From assembly GCA_911728455.2 (NCBI GenBank), contig OU452240.1, forward strand, positions 620,001-684,000: a DNA stretch of 64,000 bases. Reading direction: 5' to 3'. Of the stretch, positions 1 to 11,961 are shown piece after piece. The notes under the pieces are model-generated. The model searched no databases. It was not told the DNA's origin and worked only from the letters and a program-made list of their open reading frames with translations. Both the position numbers and the translations under genes were made by a program. How positions within the stretch are numbered: the first letter of the stretch is position 1; every line of letters begins with the position of its first letter. Source of the stretch: Marthasterias glacialis. Lineage: Eukaryota > Echinodermata > Asteroidea > Forcipulatida > Asteriidae.

Positions 1-1417
1 CACTCACTTAAAAATCATTCACAGTGAACAAGCTTTGCTGTTAGTCTCAACCTAATCAGAGCGATTTGCCTCCTGAAAGAACTCGAAGGCCCCTCCCCCC
101 TCTCTCTCTCCTTGCTGAAACCACTCTATGGCAATAAACATGTTCATTTCTCAACGACCTTCCCACCAATTCGACCTTATTCTTAAGATTGTCCGTGTTT
201 ATTTACTTTACATATAAAAAGTGGTCATTTATTTTACAGATTAAACAAAATGATAAACAATCAGTTCTGTGAAACGCCACAGGAGGCAGCCATGGAAAGT
301 TTCAAAATTAAACTATTTTCTTGTACTTTTTCTTCTGTGCATTTTTTCCATACCATGTTGGTTCCCAAAGACGTCCATCGACCCATGGAGCTATCAACCC
401 CAATCCTCCCCGGACAAGGAAACCTCAGTCATAACATCGGTCTATTGCGAACCATGCCCACACAATCGGAAGCAAAAGGAAGTATTTCATCTGCGAGATT
501 ATTTGAAGACGACTTCCGTATCGCCTTGAGGGTTTGCCCAATAGTTTCCACATGGATCAACATTATCGTTTGACGGTTTTATTATCTACACTTCAAAATG
601 CTGCGGCTCTTTCATCTCTTCTGAGTTTAACTTTGGACTTTTAGAAACTGAAAGATTTCTACAAATCAGTTGTCATTTGAAAATAAAATTTGCAAAAGTT
701 AACTTGAATATTGAAATAATTTATCAAGGTTACTTTTGTACGGCTGATGAATATCCAGACCTCTGAGTTGAAAAACTTAGAAAAGGTAACATTGGATCTT
801 AGGAGATGATAAGCAAACCAAACTTCCATTAGTTACAGGGGTCAATCGAGAAAATCACAATCTATTTTACACTTGAGTTTCATATTGATCCAGGGAGCTA
901 GCATAAAGAGGTACAAATGAGATGCGACTTTTATCAATAAAGTACGACATGAAACAGTCACCGGGTCAAGGATCAAACACGTGATTACGTAATAAGGCAC
1001 CGTGCCTCGTATGTCTACTGTCAGACACCTCCGTGGATCAAGTTACCATTAAGGCTGAGCTGTTAACAGCTGGTTTAAATTTCATACAAATGAATCCAAC
1101 ATGGAGGTTTTATTACAAGACTGAACAACTTCGAGCCGAAGAGGGCGACAGTGAACCACCTATTTGAAAATTACTTAGCTCCAAAACGGAAGACTTCTGT
1201 CACCCATGATGTCATCATGCAGGTTCCATGATAGTATAAAGACGTATGAAAAGAAGTGGAAGGGAAAGGTGATTCTGAAGAAATTAAAATGGCAGTGAGG
1301 AGACGGGAGATCCTCCCTAACTCAATCGTTCCTCTATACAAACAAGGAGAAGAACAAACAAGGAGATGAGGTTCCTTTACATCAGTAATCAATATTATTC
1401 AAGAAGTGAATCTGTAT

Positions 1418-1785
1418 CCTCCCCTTCCCTTGACTCTATGGTTCTACGATGTCTCAGAGATACCATGAAGTGGATTGAAATGATGCAATGATCTCAGAGG
1501 GTTGATCTTGTGATCATGGATCCTCTGGATAGCTGTGTACGACGATGGTGTATCCCTTCCCTTCTGTAGCAATGCCATGCCAAGTTAACATTTATGGTCC
1601 CCTTCCCTTGACTCTACGATGTCTCAGCGATACCATGGAGGAATGATTGAAATGATGCAATTATCTCAGACCAAAGAGCAGTTGCTCTATGCTCAAAGGA
1701 CCAGTGTTGTGATATTGGAGCCTCTGGTGATTGCTGGACGATGATGTCACCCTTCCTTCCTCTAGATGTGCTTCTCCATAGTTAA
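1418..1785. repeat. direct duplication of about 180 bp
   Basis: Two adjacent diverged copies start at about 1418 and 1597. Both share a CCCCTTCCCTTGACTCTA start, a GATGTCTCAG-GATACCATG core, a TTGAAATGATGCAAT block and a shared tail near the next CCCTTCC. It looks like a local tandem duplication, not a known mobile element. Confidence 0.7.
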
Positions 1786-2147
1786 TATCACACTACATGT
1801 CAATCGTAGAGAAAGCTATGGTCAGACACATACGCCATGTAGGATGACGTCAGACGTTCATGCTGTAAAGTAACCCTGTCCAAATTTGAACACTGAGGGC
1901 GCCAACACAGCTCAGCGGTCAATTCGTCAACGCCATTATTTTATAAAAATAAAAAGACAGTCCAAGTGTACGCTTCACGTGTACAAGAAGAAGTCTCACC
2001 CTCTAACGACTAGGATTTAAAAATACATTAAATAAAAACGTCACGAGCCTTTTTCAAATACAGGTAAACTGCATCATCCACGAAACAATAAAATCCAACA
2101 AAATAACAATACATTAGGCAAAAGATGACTAAGGTTTAAGTTAAATA

Positions 2148-2153
2148 TTTATT
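2148..2153 (-). terminator. poly(A) signal of the RING-H2 gene
   Basis: AATAAA on the minus strand, about 520 bp past the stop codon at 2671. It is the best-placed canonical hexamer for this gene, giving a 3' UTR of roughly half a kilobase. Confidence 0.45.
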
Positions 2154-2670
2154 CCATTACACGATTTTTATACCCCTGAAAATAGCTCGAGAGCAGACTC
2201 AGACATTATAAAGAAATAGAAAACATATATTCAAGCAAACAGGAGAACAAATTGTAATGAACAACACAATAATTTCTACAAAGCTATTTAACTAAAGGAA
2301 GAGAAAACTATCCAAGTACATGTAATTATTGTATTATTCAAATGATGTAATAACTTGGATTTCAAGGGACGGTGCACGTTTTATACAATCCAGGTTTTAA
2401 AAACTCACTTCAATCTTCAAAAACTAATCCTTATCATCCATTTTATTTGGTGACATCATGTTTCACGCGAAAGCGAATTTACATGAAGCAAACAATCAGT
2501 TTGCGATGTTTTTCAATTGTGACGCAAGAAACTGCCCTTCGCTTTCGCAATTCGCCTGACAAACTGACATTTAAGGAACATGGAGTCGTGAAGAACTGTT
2601 CTCCTTACTTCCCTTCACAATGTAGGGTCAAAGGTCACTCGTCTGTTGATGTCCGAATGCACTGACATCA

Positions 2671-5600
2671 TCAATGAAAGTTCACTGGGTTAAAGTTCAC
2701 CTCTTCCCGACACACTGGACAGATGCGGTTTTCCTACGAGGAAAAAAAGTAACAACATAGGATTGTTGTGAAAAGGCACGTAGATTTATCTTGATAAAAC
2801 TATAGAAATGATGTAAATGGTCCACAGAGTTATACCAAAGAACTAGAGGGCGTACAAAACCCTGCGACACGGCCCGACAAGAAGCTTTCTGACCCTTGGG
2901 AAAATGGCGCTGACCAATCATATTACACTGGTCATCAGTTTACACAGCAAACATTTTCTAAGTGGACATTCGTATGCACTTGACCCACAGGGATTTTTAA
3001 CCCATGGTGGGTCAGCGAAGTTCCGTGCATGACATCGCGAGTGCTCCCTCTAGTTCTTATCTCTAACTCTACAGAATGGTCAGACTGTAGGAGGGGTAAT
3101 GCTGGGTGCTGTAGTCTTTAATTCAACTCACTTTCAGCCATTTATCAATACAAACAGCATGATAGAAGTGAAAACACGGCAATCGTCGCATGTTCTCTCC
3201 AGTTTCATAATCTCCCATACATATGGAGCACTCTTTCTCTTCAGATGCTTGGCCCGGAGTGTAGAGAAACGTTGGTAGGTAGTTGATGGATGATTCAGGA
3301 AGACCTTTGTTGATGGCTGGACCAACCGAATCCGCAAGATTCCACAAAGTCTAAAGATAATAAGAATAATGTTAACAACTAGCTCTCATATCGTGCATTT
3401 TACAATAGCGTCTCAATGTGCCCTGGAGGAGGATATCACAAAACAAGTCCTAACTTATGACTAGTCCTAACTTATGACTAGTCCTATAAGTTAAGACTAG
3501 TTACTCATCCTAACTCGAGATAAGACTAGTCCTAGAACTTTGTGAAATCTTTTCATACACAATATCAAATACAATATCAACCACTACCCTAGCAGGTACC
3601 CCATTATACCCCTGGATGAAAGAAAGCAATCATAGTAAAGCATCTTAATGAAGGACACAAGTAATAATAATTTCAATAAAAATAAACACTTCTTGTATGG
3701 AGCATTTTAAAAAAAAATCTCCATACCCGTTAAAGGTAACCTTGAGATACTTAACGAATAAGGATGATTAGGAATTTTGTGCATTAATCTACAAAACTTC
3801 AAAGTAACATAGAAAACCATAGCAAATCAAATTATATAAAGGTCAATTAAAAATAAACATTAAATTGCAAAACAAGTTACACTCAAAACAGTTTGTCTAT
3901 CCTAGACTTTTTGAACTCTTCCATTTAATGAATATTAAATAAAAAGCTGTTGGCAAACTGCTCACCAACCAAAATGGGCCCAATTTCATGGAATTTCAAA
4001 GAATTCTGCGCTTACGATGCCCTGTAAAGCCCGTATTCTTACGGGCCATGCCAGGACGTAAGCAGAGCCATGAAACTGGGCCCCAACCTGTGGTATTAAA
4101 TCAAAAGGTTTTAATAACAGCCTCTCACTTCCTCAAAGAAACAGTTTTTCAAATAATTACAATAACAACCGACATTTTTATAAAAATGTAAAACAAAACA
4201 TTAAATGCAGTTCAAACAATAAATATAAATCAGCCATAAAAGTTACACTGGATTAAAATGTTAAATTTATAAATGGCAAGCAATAACAATGACAATGATT
4301 ATGAAGCAGGTGGAGTACATGTATTTAACAAGTCACACATGGAATTAATATATTCAAAGGATCATGGGTATAAAATAGACAACAAATATGGCCACAGCTC
4401 TGGGCCCAATTTCAAAGAGCTGTTTAAGCAGAGTATATTGCTTAACACTTTTCTGCTTAGCAGAAATGAGCAGGATACCAGTCGCAAATGGTACGTGTGC
4501 TATGGAATCTTGGCTGGTAACATTGAAAATGGGCCCTGATTGTAGCAAGCAGAAAATATTGCTTGAAATTTCAACGGACACCCTTCCAAGTACATGTAGA
4601 TATGGAGCAATTGAAAATTGGCAGACTAGTTATAGTAAAACAAGAAGGCAACTTGTCCCGCTTTGAGTGCAAATCCTGTCTTACCTCATAATCAGCGCCA
4701 TTTGCCATCGGTGATTGCATATGATGATTATTCCGTCGACCTCTGCCCCTTCCACGTCGCTGGCCTCGGTTCCTTTGCCTTGGAAGAGGCTACCAAAAAA
4801 AGATAAATAGACATACACACAAAATTAGACAAGACTGCCTGGTTTTCTTTCCTAAAAAGTTTACGGGAAAGAAAAATGATCATCATCATATCATCTTAAG
4901 AAATTGCTTGCACCAACTGTTCATAAATTCCCACCGAGTGTTTGGTTTGTTAGAGAGTCTGTTTTGTCAATTATTTTCTGTTTTTCTTGTTTTGTGTGTT
5001 TTCTTAACAGGGGTGGTCATTTTCTTTGTGATGTCCCTCTTGGAAGACCAGGGTTGGATTTCACAAAGCGCTACAACTAGTCTTATCTCGAGTTAGGGGG
5101 AGTAACTAGTCCTAACTTATATGACTTGTCATAAGTTAGGACTAGTCCTAAGTTAGGACTAGTTTTGTGAAATCCACCCAAGAGGACTGATCACAGCAAG
5201 TTCACTGCCAGTACATTTTAATTATTTACTTTTTATTTACTTCACAAGAAATTGCCTTTTAAAACTGAAATTGCTTGCACCAACTGATGCTTTTTAAAAC
5301 AATGCTAAAGAGTGTTTGTTGATTTGTTTGTTTTTTTGTCTTGTCAAGTTATAATTTGTGTTTTTTATTTTGGATTTGGGTGTCTCTTTTGAGATGAAAT
5401 GCTTTTTTTTTTTTAATAAAGATGATTTTGATCTTTTACCAAATGGATATGTTGTCCAATATGACCCTCCATATTATCAAAAAGGAACCGATCCATCTCA
5501 AGCATCATAGCAGAGTTGATGGGATTATTGTCGGCCAAGTCGTCTCTCCATCTCATCTCCCATCCGCTGGTACCTCGTTGATTTGAGAAGGCAGCGTTAC

Positions 5601-8600
5601 GGGCACCAGGGAAGAGAGACGGTAACTCAGGCATTATGGGTACATGGCCTGGACCATCGACATCATGGATTAAGATTGGCTGAAAAATCAAAAATAAAGA
5701 ACCCTTCGTAAACAGGGCCCAATTTCATAGAGCTGCTTAAACAGAAAATATTGCTTAAACATTTTCTGCTAAGCAAAAAATAAGCAGGATACCAGTCACA
5801 GATTGTACATGTGACATGGTCTTTTGGCTGGTTACCATATTCTGGTAAGCATAATTTTGTTGTGCTAAGCTACTTTTTGTGCTTAAGCAGCTCTATGAAA
5901 TTTGGCCCTGGTGTGTAAGAAAGTAACTGAAAATGTCTCCAGAACCTTTACCTGTTAATACAGAAATCAGAGGGTTACTCGTCACAAACCAAAATACACC
6001 AAGTGAAAGTAACCAGTTTCTGTTTAGTTCCGGCTTATACATCGACACGCGAAATTTGTTTTGAAGAAATTCCCGCTGCGGCTTATATATCAGGCGGCTT
6101 ATATTCCGAAAATTACGGTAAAAGTGCTGAGCAATTTTTGTAATGTAGCAGGTCTATGAAATTTGACAAGAAGCTGCTCTGGTTTTATACTTTAGACCAC
6201 TGCAAGAAACCGAAAAAGCCAAATACTTTAAGGAGGTGACGGAGGCAATTCCCTCCAGCTGATGGAAAAAACAACCATTTAGCAACAAATCCACAAACAA
6301 ATGTTTGAGAACATCTTCATTATTGTAAAGAACACAAAGTCTGAATGTTCAACAATTTGTTTTGGGGAGTTGGTTTTGGTCATCGGTCAAATCAATCAAG
6401 TCGAGTCCATACGGCAGCTCAAGCCTGTCCAGTGATCTTGGTCCAGATGTCCCAGTCCAGAATGCAGGAGCACCTGCAGAAAATGCCTTGCCCTTAAATA
6501 ACAATTGATGTCTCATGTCTGCTTAGCGCATATAAGCTGGATATCTAACCATTTACCTGATCATTTGAAGTCACCTCTGCCAGCCTATTCGCTTCAGCAT
6601 CAAATTCCTCCTAAAAATACAGAAAAGAAAGATCAGTTTTAAAAACAGTTTTCGTGGAAAATTTTGTTTTGGAGGAAATTGATGTGTCATTTTCCTCTTT
6701 TTGAAGACTAAAATGGCTTCAGATGTTTTTCTTCCATCTTTTTTGCTGCTGGAAAGCCAGGATTTGGATCAATTGCAAAATGAAATGTCTTCGCACTGCA
6801 GCCATGCTTTAATCATACGCAACAATAACTTTGAGGCATCATCATCAAATACTACATAGAAAACTTAGAGCAAGTTCGATCAAGGACCATTGTTAACCAT
6901 AGTTCGACTAACTCTGATCGAGACCCACGCGAGGTTTGTTGCATCGCTGGTAACCAATAGCCGTTTTATAAGCACAGTGCAGAGGAGATCAGTTATCAAG
7001 AAAGTGATAATGTTGATTTCGCCGTTTTCCCATGACATGACTAGAGTAGTTCATACTATAACTTCCAGTGAGCACGCACAACAAGCATCACTAACTAACC
7101 ATTAGTTAACCATTGGGCCTTGATCGAACTTGCTCTTGGTTTCTTTGATCAAGTGGTTTATTACAGAGCAAGGGGACACTGTTGTTTTTGTTCTTTTGGT
7201 TTTTTTATGGAAGTCGCCCAACACAAGGCACAAAGGCCACTCGAGGTGAGGGCTAAAAAAGAAAGAGAAAGGAAAAGAAAGCGCAGAGAATTATGATAAC
7301 AAAAGCCTATTCACATTGCGCTTGAACTGAGACAAATTATAGACAGCAGGGAAACAGGATGCAGGTAAGGAGTTCCAGAGTGAAGCAGTACGTGGAAAGA
7401 AACTCGTAGCATACACCTTGAACCTGCATTTGGGAGTCATGACTGTATGAGGATGGGATTTGACTGAGAGGCGAGTGGTTCGTTGTGAGGGACGGTCAAC
7501 AGGGACGACCAACGAAAGACCATTGGAACACATTCCGTGATAGTATCTGTAAAACAGGCTCAGTCAAGATACACTTAATCCAGTAACAGGTCATTTTTAA
7601 CCAGGGCTTTAGCTTTGGCTCTGGCTTATTCTCCATGTGCACTTTCCGTAAAGGGCTTCAAACAGGCTGCCAGAGCCTAAGCCAAAGCAATAGCCGTGGT
7701 TTCAAAAAAGGACCTAGGTTCAGCTACCACAGACCTACCTGGAGTTGTTTAGCCATAGCCTCATCATTCTCCATCTGTCTCACAAGCTCAATCACATCTG
7801 GCGACGCAGGACATCCTGAGAACCTCCTCTCTCGACTTTTCCGTTCACCATGTTTGGATGACTTGTGTTCCTTTCTGTGTCTTGACCGTTGACCCCCAGC
7901 ATTCATTGAGCTGATCTCTGTTACATCTTGAGAAGGTGGTCGTGCGTTGTCTTTATTCTTCTTTGCTTCTTTTCTTGTTCTTCTTGCCTTGTGTCTGGAG
8001 ATCCTACTTCTATCACCTAGGTCAATACCAGGAAGCTCATGGTGCCCTTCATCAATGCGGTTCGAACGTATCCCAGAACTGTTGCTGATCTGAGGGACGC
8101 CCAGTTCTCCAACTTCCAATTCAAAGTTCCTAGTTGATGTACTGAAACTAGGCTTGTTGGCATCTTGGCTTGAACTTGTGACATAATTCCCTGAAATAGA
8201 AAAATCCCCACTAATTTCAGTCTTTCCTGATGTATCCCTATGTCCACATTTGTCAACATTCTGCAGAGGTCTACTACTTTTTTTCTTGACATTCAAGGAA
8301 CCAGATGTTGTGTCTAGCAATCTTGGTGTGGTATGAGTGATATCATGGATCTCAGGCTCAAATCTCGAGTTTAATCCAAATGGATAAGAAGAACTGCTAA
8401 CACCATCAGTTCTTCCTGGAGAAGGCCTGCTTCTGACATCTTCAGCATCAGATTTAGGACTTCTTGCTGTCTTCCCTAACACTGAGCTAGATACTTGTCC
8501 CGCAAGCACCAAACTCGCATTGGCATCAGTCCATCTTTGTTTATGCATTCTTGAAGTCTGTCCAGAAACTTCAGGGTGGGTTGCTCCTGCTAAGTTCACA

Positions 8601-11600
8601 ATCACGTTATGTTCCTCGGGGGACATTGATAGATATGTGGGGGTCTTCTTGTGCTTCCTGTCATGATTCATGAGATGCTGTGGAGGTGGGCTGTTGCTTG
8701 ATGTGCTGTTGCTCTTTTCGGTGGGGATTTCCCTTGGAACGCGTCGTGAGAACACCGGAGAAAGAGAAGGTCTAGGACTCCTCCCACTCGTCAGAATGCT
8801 GTGAAACAGAGGAGACGTGGGACTCCGCGGTCCAGAATCATCATCTCTCTCTGTACTTTGAGCTGTGTTTATGTGTACCACATTATCATCCCACGCAATA
8901 TTGGATCTTATTTTGATTGGGGAGACAGGATCATCTTTGTTCAGTGGAGCTTTCTGTTTGCAGCTTATTAAAGAGAATCCTGAGTTCTTTGAGTTTCTTT
9001 GGCAAGGTGAGAAGTTGGATTGAAACTCAGGACTGGCTTGTCCTGACATAGCTCCTCTATCTGCACTCTGCGTTATGTCAATTAGTATAACTCCTTCATC
9101 CCTCCCAGGAGGGTGAGCCGCTATCTTCTGGCTCCCATCACTGTAGCCGTAGCTACAGGATGCTCTCAAACTCGTGGATGTGTGCTTGTTATCCAGGTCT
9201 GCTGGACGAACCGTGGAGCTCTTAGTTTGTTGAGTTTGTTTGCTAGCATCCTTGTCAGTGTCAATCAATATCACATGATCATCTTGTCTGTCTAAGATTC
9301 TATCTTCATCTTCTTCTGTCTCATCCCCACTGTCATCACTTGATGTTCTTCCAAACAACTTCAAGTCTATTATTTTTTGGTCTGATGTACCTAAGCGATT
9401 ATCGTTTTGGCGATCCATATCGGCTGTTCTTGACATGTTGTGTGTTTGTTTTGCACTTTCAGCAGAGTCTTGTTCAAACTTGGTTTTTCTTCTCTCCAAA
9501 GCATTCGATGAGGAATTCAAAATGTTAGACATCGACCAGGAAACTGGTAATATTCTGGCTCTCTTGGTTCTTTGAGGATTGTCAACTTTCAACGACCGTT
9601 TATTCTGTCCGAATTGTTGACGTAAGTTAGTGTCTTTCTGTGCTGATGACATTTTTGGCAACACATTTATGAATCCATTATGTTTTTGCGACGTAACTTT
9701 TTCATTATCTTTCGACAGGGTATTATGCACAGTAGTCACCTCTTCAGGAAGTTGGGAGATACGTCTCTCAATATCATTTTTCCTACTGGGACCTGCTCCT
9801 AATCTTTTTTTAACTCTCATTGCGAGTGGACGTACGTTATCAGGGGATGATCTTTTTGAAAAGGTCGGCGAGAGAATTGAATCAGAATCGGAGCTACTTC
9901 CACTCGAGTCATGCTTGGCTTGATTAAGACTTTTTGATCTTCCCAATGTTTGGGCTGTGAATTCCGATCGACTGTTTGGCTGCCAGCCAATATTGGCTCT
10001 TGAATCTGAATTACTGAATGCCTCCGAAGTGGGCCTGGACCATTCATTATGATGGTTTTTGCACGAAGTTTTCTTATTGCAGGTGACAGACTCAACTTGG
10101 TGTGTCCCTTCCATTTCATTATTGCTGTGAAATAAGGCTGGACCAAATGTGCTTCCATTGCCAGAGTTTACCATCCCTTCTTCTTTGTACTGATTCCGTC
10201 CGTGTATTGATGCACTAATTGGGGTCTTTTTTACTCCAATTACATCCTCTTCCTGAGAAGACTCTGAATTGATATGATTCTTCCTTGCACTGTTCTTAGA
10301 GCGGACTCTTTCCCCGTTTTTTGCTTCTTCATCTGTCTTAGAAACAAAACTCTTTATAGAATTTTGTCCTTTATCCTTTGTTGATTTGAGACGTCTTAAT
10401 CTTTTATCGGCTGGCTTGCTCAGCTCCCTGGTTGTTTGAAACAGGGTCGACTTTTCAGATTCTTCAGGTAGTCTCAACTCCTTGATTGAGTCTTTGCTAG
10501 ATCTCTTTCTCTCCATCTTCAATTGGTGGAGAATGCTCTCCCCAATATCAAAGGTAGCTTTCCTTGGTGATGAATGAAGTAGTGGATGTTTAACCGTGGG
10601 TTGAAGTATTCTTTCTGGGCTGCAGAAGGTAACCAAAAACAAAAGTTTAATTTTTTACTTTGTGCTTAGCTACATGTACCTTTTGTGAATAAACAGCTCT
10701 ATCAAACTTGGCCCAGTGCTTCGCCAGATCACTTTGCTTAACATTTTTCCTGCTAAGCAAAACTAATCAGGAAACCAATCACAGATGGTATCTGTTATCA
10801 AGTAATTTGGCTGGTAACCTTCTTCTGCAAGGCTTGTCAAGAGTGCTACAGGCTAGTCCTACTTCTTCTTTGGCTGCCCGGCGGGCTAGTAACAAATTAG
10901 CAACTTATGAGTATGAAAAGTCTGCAAACCTATGATATTTGATTTTTAACATGTGAATTATAGCAAACACATTAACGGGCTAGTGACACTTTGTACAGGC
11001 TAGTCAAATGTACAGCTGACTAGCCCGGTAGGCAAGTCAAGAAAAAAATTAAGCACAAGGGCTGTTCTGGTAAGCAAAATTGTTTTGTGCTGAGCTACTT
11101 TTTGTGCTTAAGCAGCTCTATGAATTGGGCCTTGGAATTCGGAAAAAAGAGTGTCTCAATCTGCTGTAAACTAAAAGAAAGGGCATCTAAAATGCTCAGT
11201 TACATTACTATGTAAATAAAATAAAAATTTAGGGTGTTTAAATTCAACACAGAATTGCAACACCAGAATGGCTAACCCTCTGACACCTGCGTGGCTAACC
11301 CTCTGACACCAGAGTGGCTAACCCTCTGACACCAGAATGGCTAACCCTCTGACACCAGAGTGGCTAACCCTCTGACACCAGAATGGTTAACCCTCTGACA
11401 CCAGAATGGCTAACCCTCTGACACCAGAATGGCTAACCCTCTGACACCAGAATGGCTAACCCTCTTGACACCAGAATGGCTAACCCTCTGACACCAATAT
11501 GGCTAACCCTCTGACACCAGAATGGCTAACCCTCTGACACCAGAATGGCTAACCCTCTGACACCAGAATGGCTAACCCTCTTGGCACCAGAGTGGCTAAC

Positions 11601-11961
11601 CCTCTGACACCAGAGGGGCTAATCCTCTGACACCAGAATGGCTAACCCTCTTGACACCAGAATGGCTAACCCTCTTGACACCAGAATGGCTAACCCTCTG
11701 ACACCAGAATGGCTAACCCTCTTGACACCAGATTGGCTAACCCCCTGACACCAGAGTGGCTACACCAAGCCCACAACCCAACCCAACCAAGCTACATTTC
11801 AGTCGCACAAACCTTGGTGTATCTGGCACTAAGATGCAAGAGTCATTAGGTCTGCCAATCTCTTCGTCATCACTGCTACTCCATAAGTCAAGGAGAACTG
11901 CTGCATGTTTAAACCTTGACCTTTTGGAAGCATCGCACTTCTGAAGATGCTCTGTAGGCAT
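2671..11961 (-). CDS. RING-H2 E3 ubiquitin ligase with multiple SUMO-interaction-like motifs
   Basis: Eight coding exons: 11961-11813, 10619-7739, 6610-6557, 5679-5440, 4789-4685, 3350-3132 and 2733-2671 carry the frame, giving about 1236 residues; the count of coding pieces I can place is seven, with a further 5' noncoding exon likely because an AG acceptor lies just upstream of the ATG. An in-frame TGA four codons upstream fixes the start. The first junction is phase 2 and all later ones phase 0. The C-terminus is a complete RING-H2: C1184-x2-C1187, C1202-x-H1204-x2-H1207-x2-C1210, C1221-x2-C1224. The last pair sits on the final exon. Before it are a YETLWNLAD/GLP segment like that of RNF38/RNF44-type ligases and an arginine-glycine tract (GRGRGRR). 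The long serine-rich N-terminal half is disordered-looking and carries hydrophobic-acidic motifs such as VLLDL-WSSSDDEE (22-34), VILID (about 499 and 560). Likely nuclear; a SUMO-targeted ligase role is inferred. I cannot name an orthologue. Confidence 0.9.
2901..3060 (+). repeat. dispersed repeat, copy 1
   Basis: About 160 bp that reappears in reverse orientation at 45943-46098. Shared blocks include TTACACAGCAAACATTTTCT, a GGTCA-GCG segment next to TGACC-ATCAT, and GCTCCCTCTAGT at the end. Here it lies in the last intron of the RING-H2 gene. Confidence 0.8.
3431..3551. mobile_element. foldback MITE, CTAGTCCTAACTTA family
   Basis: A self-complementary element made of repeats of GACTAGTCCTAACTTA and its complement. 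It begins with a TCACAAAAC end and finishes with TTTGTGAAAT, so the ends are inverted repeats. A second copy lies at 5051-5180. It sits in an intron of the RING-H2 gene. Confidence 0.75.
3975..4085. mobile_element. foldback MITE, GGGCCCAATTTCAT family (short form)
   Basis: Terminal inverted repeats start GGGCCCAATTTCATGG and end CCATGAAACTGGGCCC. The interior repeats AATTCTGCGCTTACG in both orientations. Related short copies lie at 41301-41426 and 60808-60943. Confidence 0.85.
4400..4540. mobile_element. foldback MITE, GGGCCCAATTTCA family (long form, shortened copy)
   Basis: Begins CTGGGCCCAATTTCAAAGAG and ends GAAAATGGGCCCTG, with the inner GCTTAGCAGAAA and GGTAACATT blocks seen in the longer copy at 5713-5911. 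It lacks part of the right arm. Confidence 0.75.
5051..5180. mobile_element. foldback MITE, CTAGTCCTAACTTA family
   Basis: Ends are GGTTGGATTTCACAAAG and TTTGTGAAATCCACCC, true inverted repeats. The interior is alternating GACTAGTCCTAACTTA and its complement with a CTCGAGTTAGG block. Same family as 3431-3551. Confidence 0.85.
5713..5911. mobile_element. foldback MITE, GGGCCCAATTTCAT family (long form)
   Basis: A full-looking copy of about 199 bp. The left end CAGGGCCCAATTTCATAGAG pairs with the right end CTCTATGAAATTTGGCCCTG. Inner arms carry GCTTAAGCA and TGCTAAGC motifs. It lies in the intron just upstream of the 80-codon exon of the RING-H2 gene. Confidence 0.9.
7195..7545 (-). mobile_element. 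3' end of a non-LTR retrotransposon (LINE)
   Basis: A minus-strand frame at 7533-7291 ends in a motif typical of the C-terminus of CR1/L2-type reverse transcriptases: FFPRTASLWNSLP, followed by a Y-N-L-x2-F-K-x2-V segment. After the stop is a tail with a CCTCGAGTGGCCTTTGTGCC segment like LINE 3' UTRs; a similar tail is seen at 19735-19880. Only about 80 codons remain, so this is a 5'-truncated dead copy inside an intron of the RING-H2 gene. Confidence 0.8.
7601..7712. mobile_element. foldback element, GGCTTTGGCT family
   Basis: The left arm GGGCTTTAGCTTTGGCTCTG pairs with the right arm CAGAGCCTAAGCCAAAGC. The loop carries CTTTCCGTAAAGGGCTTCAA. A better-kept relative is at 36343-36480, with weaker ones at 46905-47000 and 60058-60128. 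Confidence 0.75.
10664..11132. mobile_element. composite foldback element in intron 1 of the RING-H2 gene
   Basis: Left arm AACAGCTCTATCAAACTTGG and right arm GCTTAAGCAGCTCTATGAAT belong to the GGGCCCAATTTCAT long-form family. About 200 bp of other sequence rich in GGCTAGT and CTAGCCC lies between them, probably a second insertion. Confidence 0.6.
11261..11762. repeat. 23-bp minisatellite, about 22 units
   Basis: Tandem unit close to GGCTAACCCTCTGACACCAG plus AAT. Most units differ only by AGAAT/AGAGT or by an extra T in CTCTTGACACC. It lies in intron 1 of the RING-H2 gene. The CTAACCCT core only resembles a telomere repeat; the period is wrong for one. Confidence 0.95.

Larger units (their letters stand above)
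1..2670. other. 3' flank of the RING-H2 gene, no coding gene seen
   Basis: No open frame here resembles a protein, and the short frames between 250 and 573 overlap each other without coding character. The stretch from about 2140 to 2670 is probably the 3' UTR of the minus-strand RING-H2 gene. A direct duplication lies at 1418-1785. The rest is unique-looking, AT-rich sequence. Confidence 0.6.

Noticed and set aside
250..573. 107-codon frame on the plus strand
   Set aside because: Overlaps another frame of similar length, has no recognisable motif or splice context, and lies in sequence with no other coding signal.
11261..11762. CRISPR array or telomere repeat
   Set aside because: Units are contiguous without unique spacers, the genome is animal, and the 23-bp period is not telomeric despite the CTAACCCT core.
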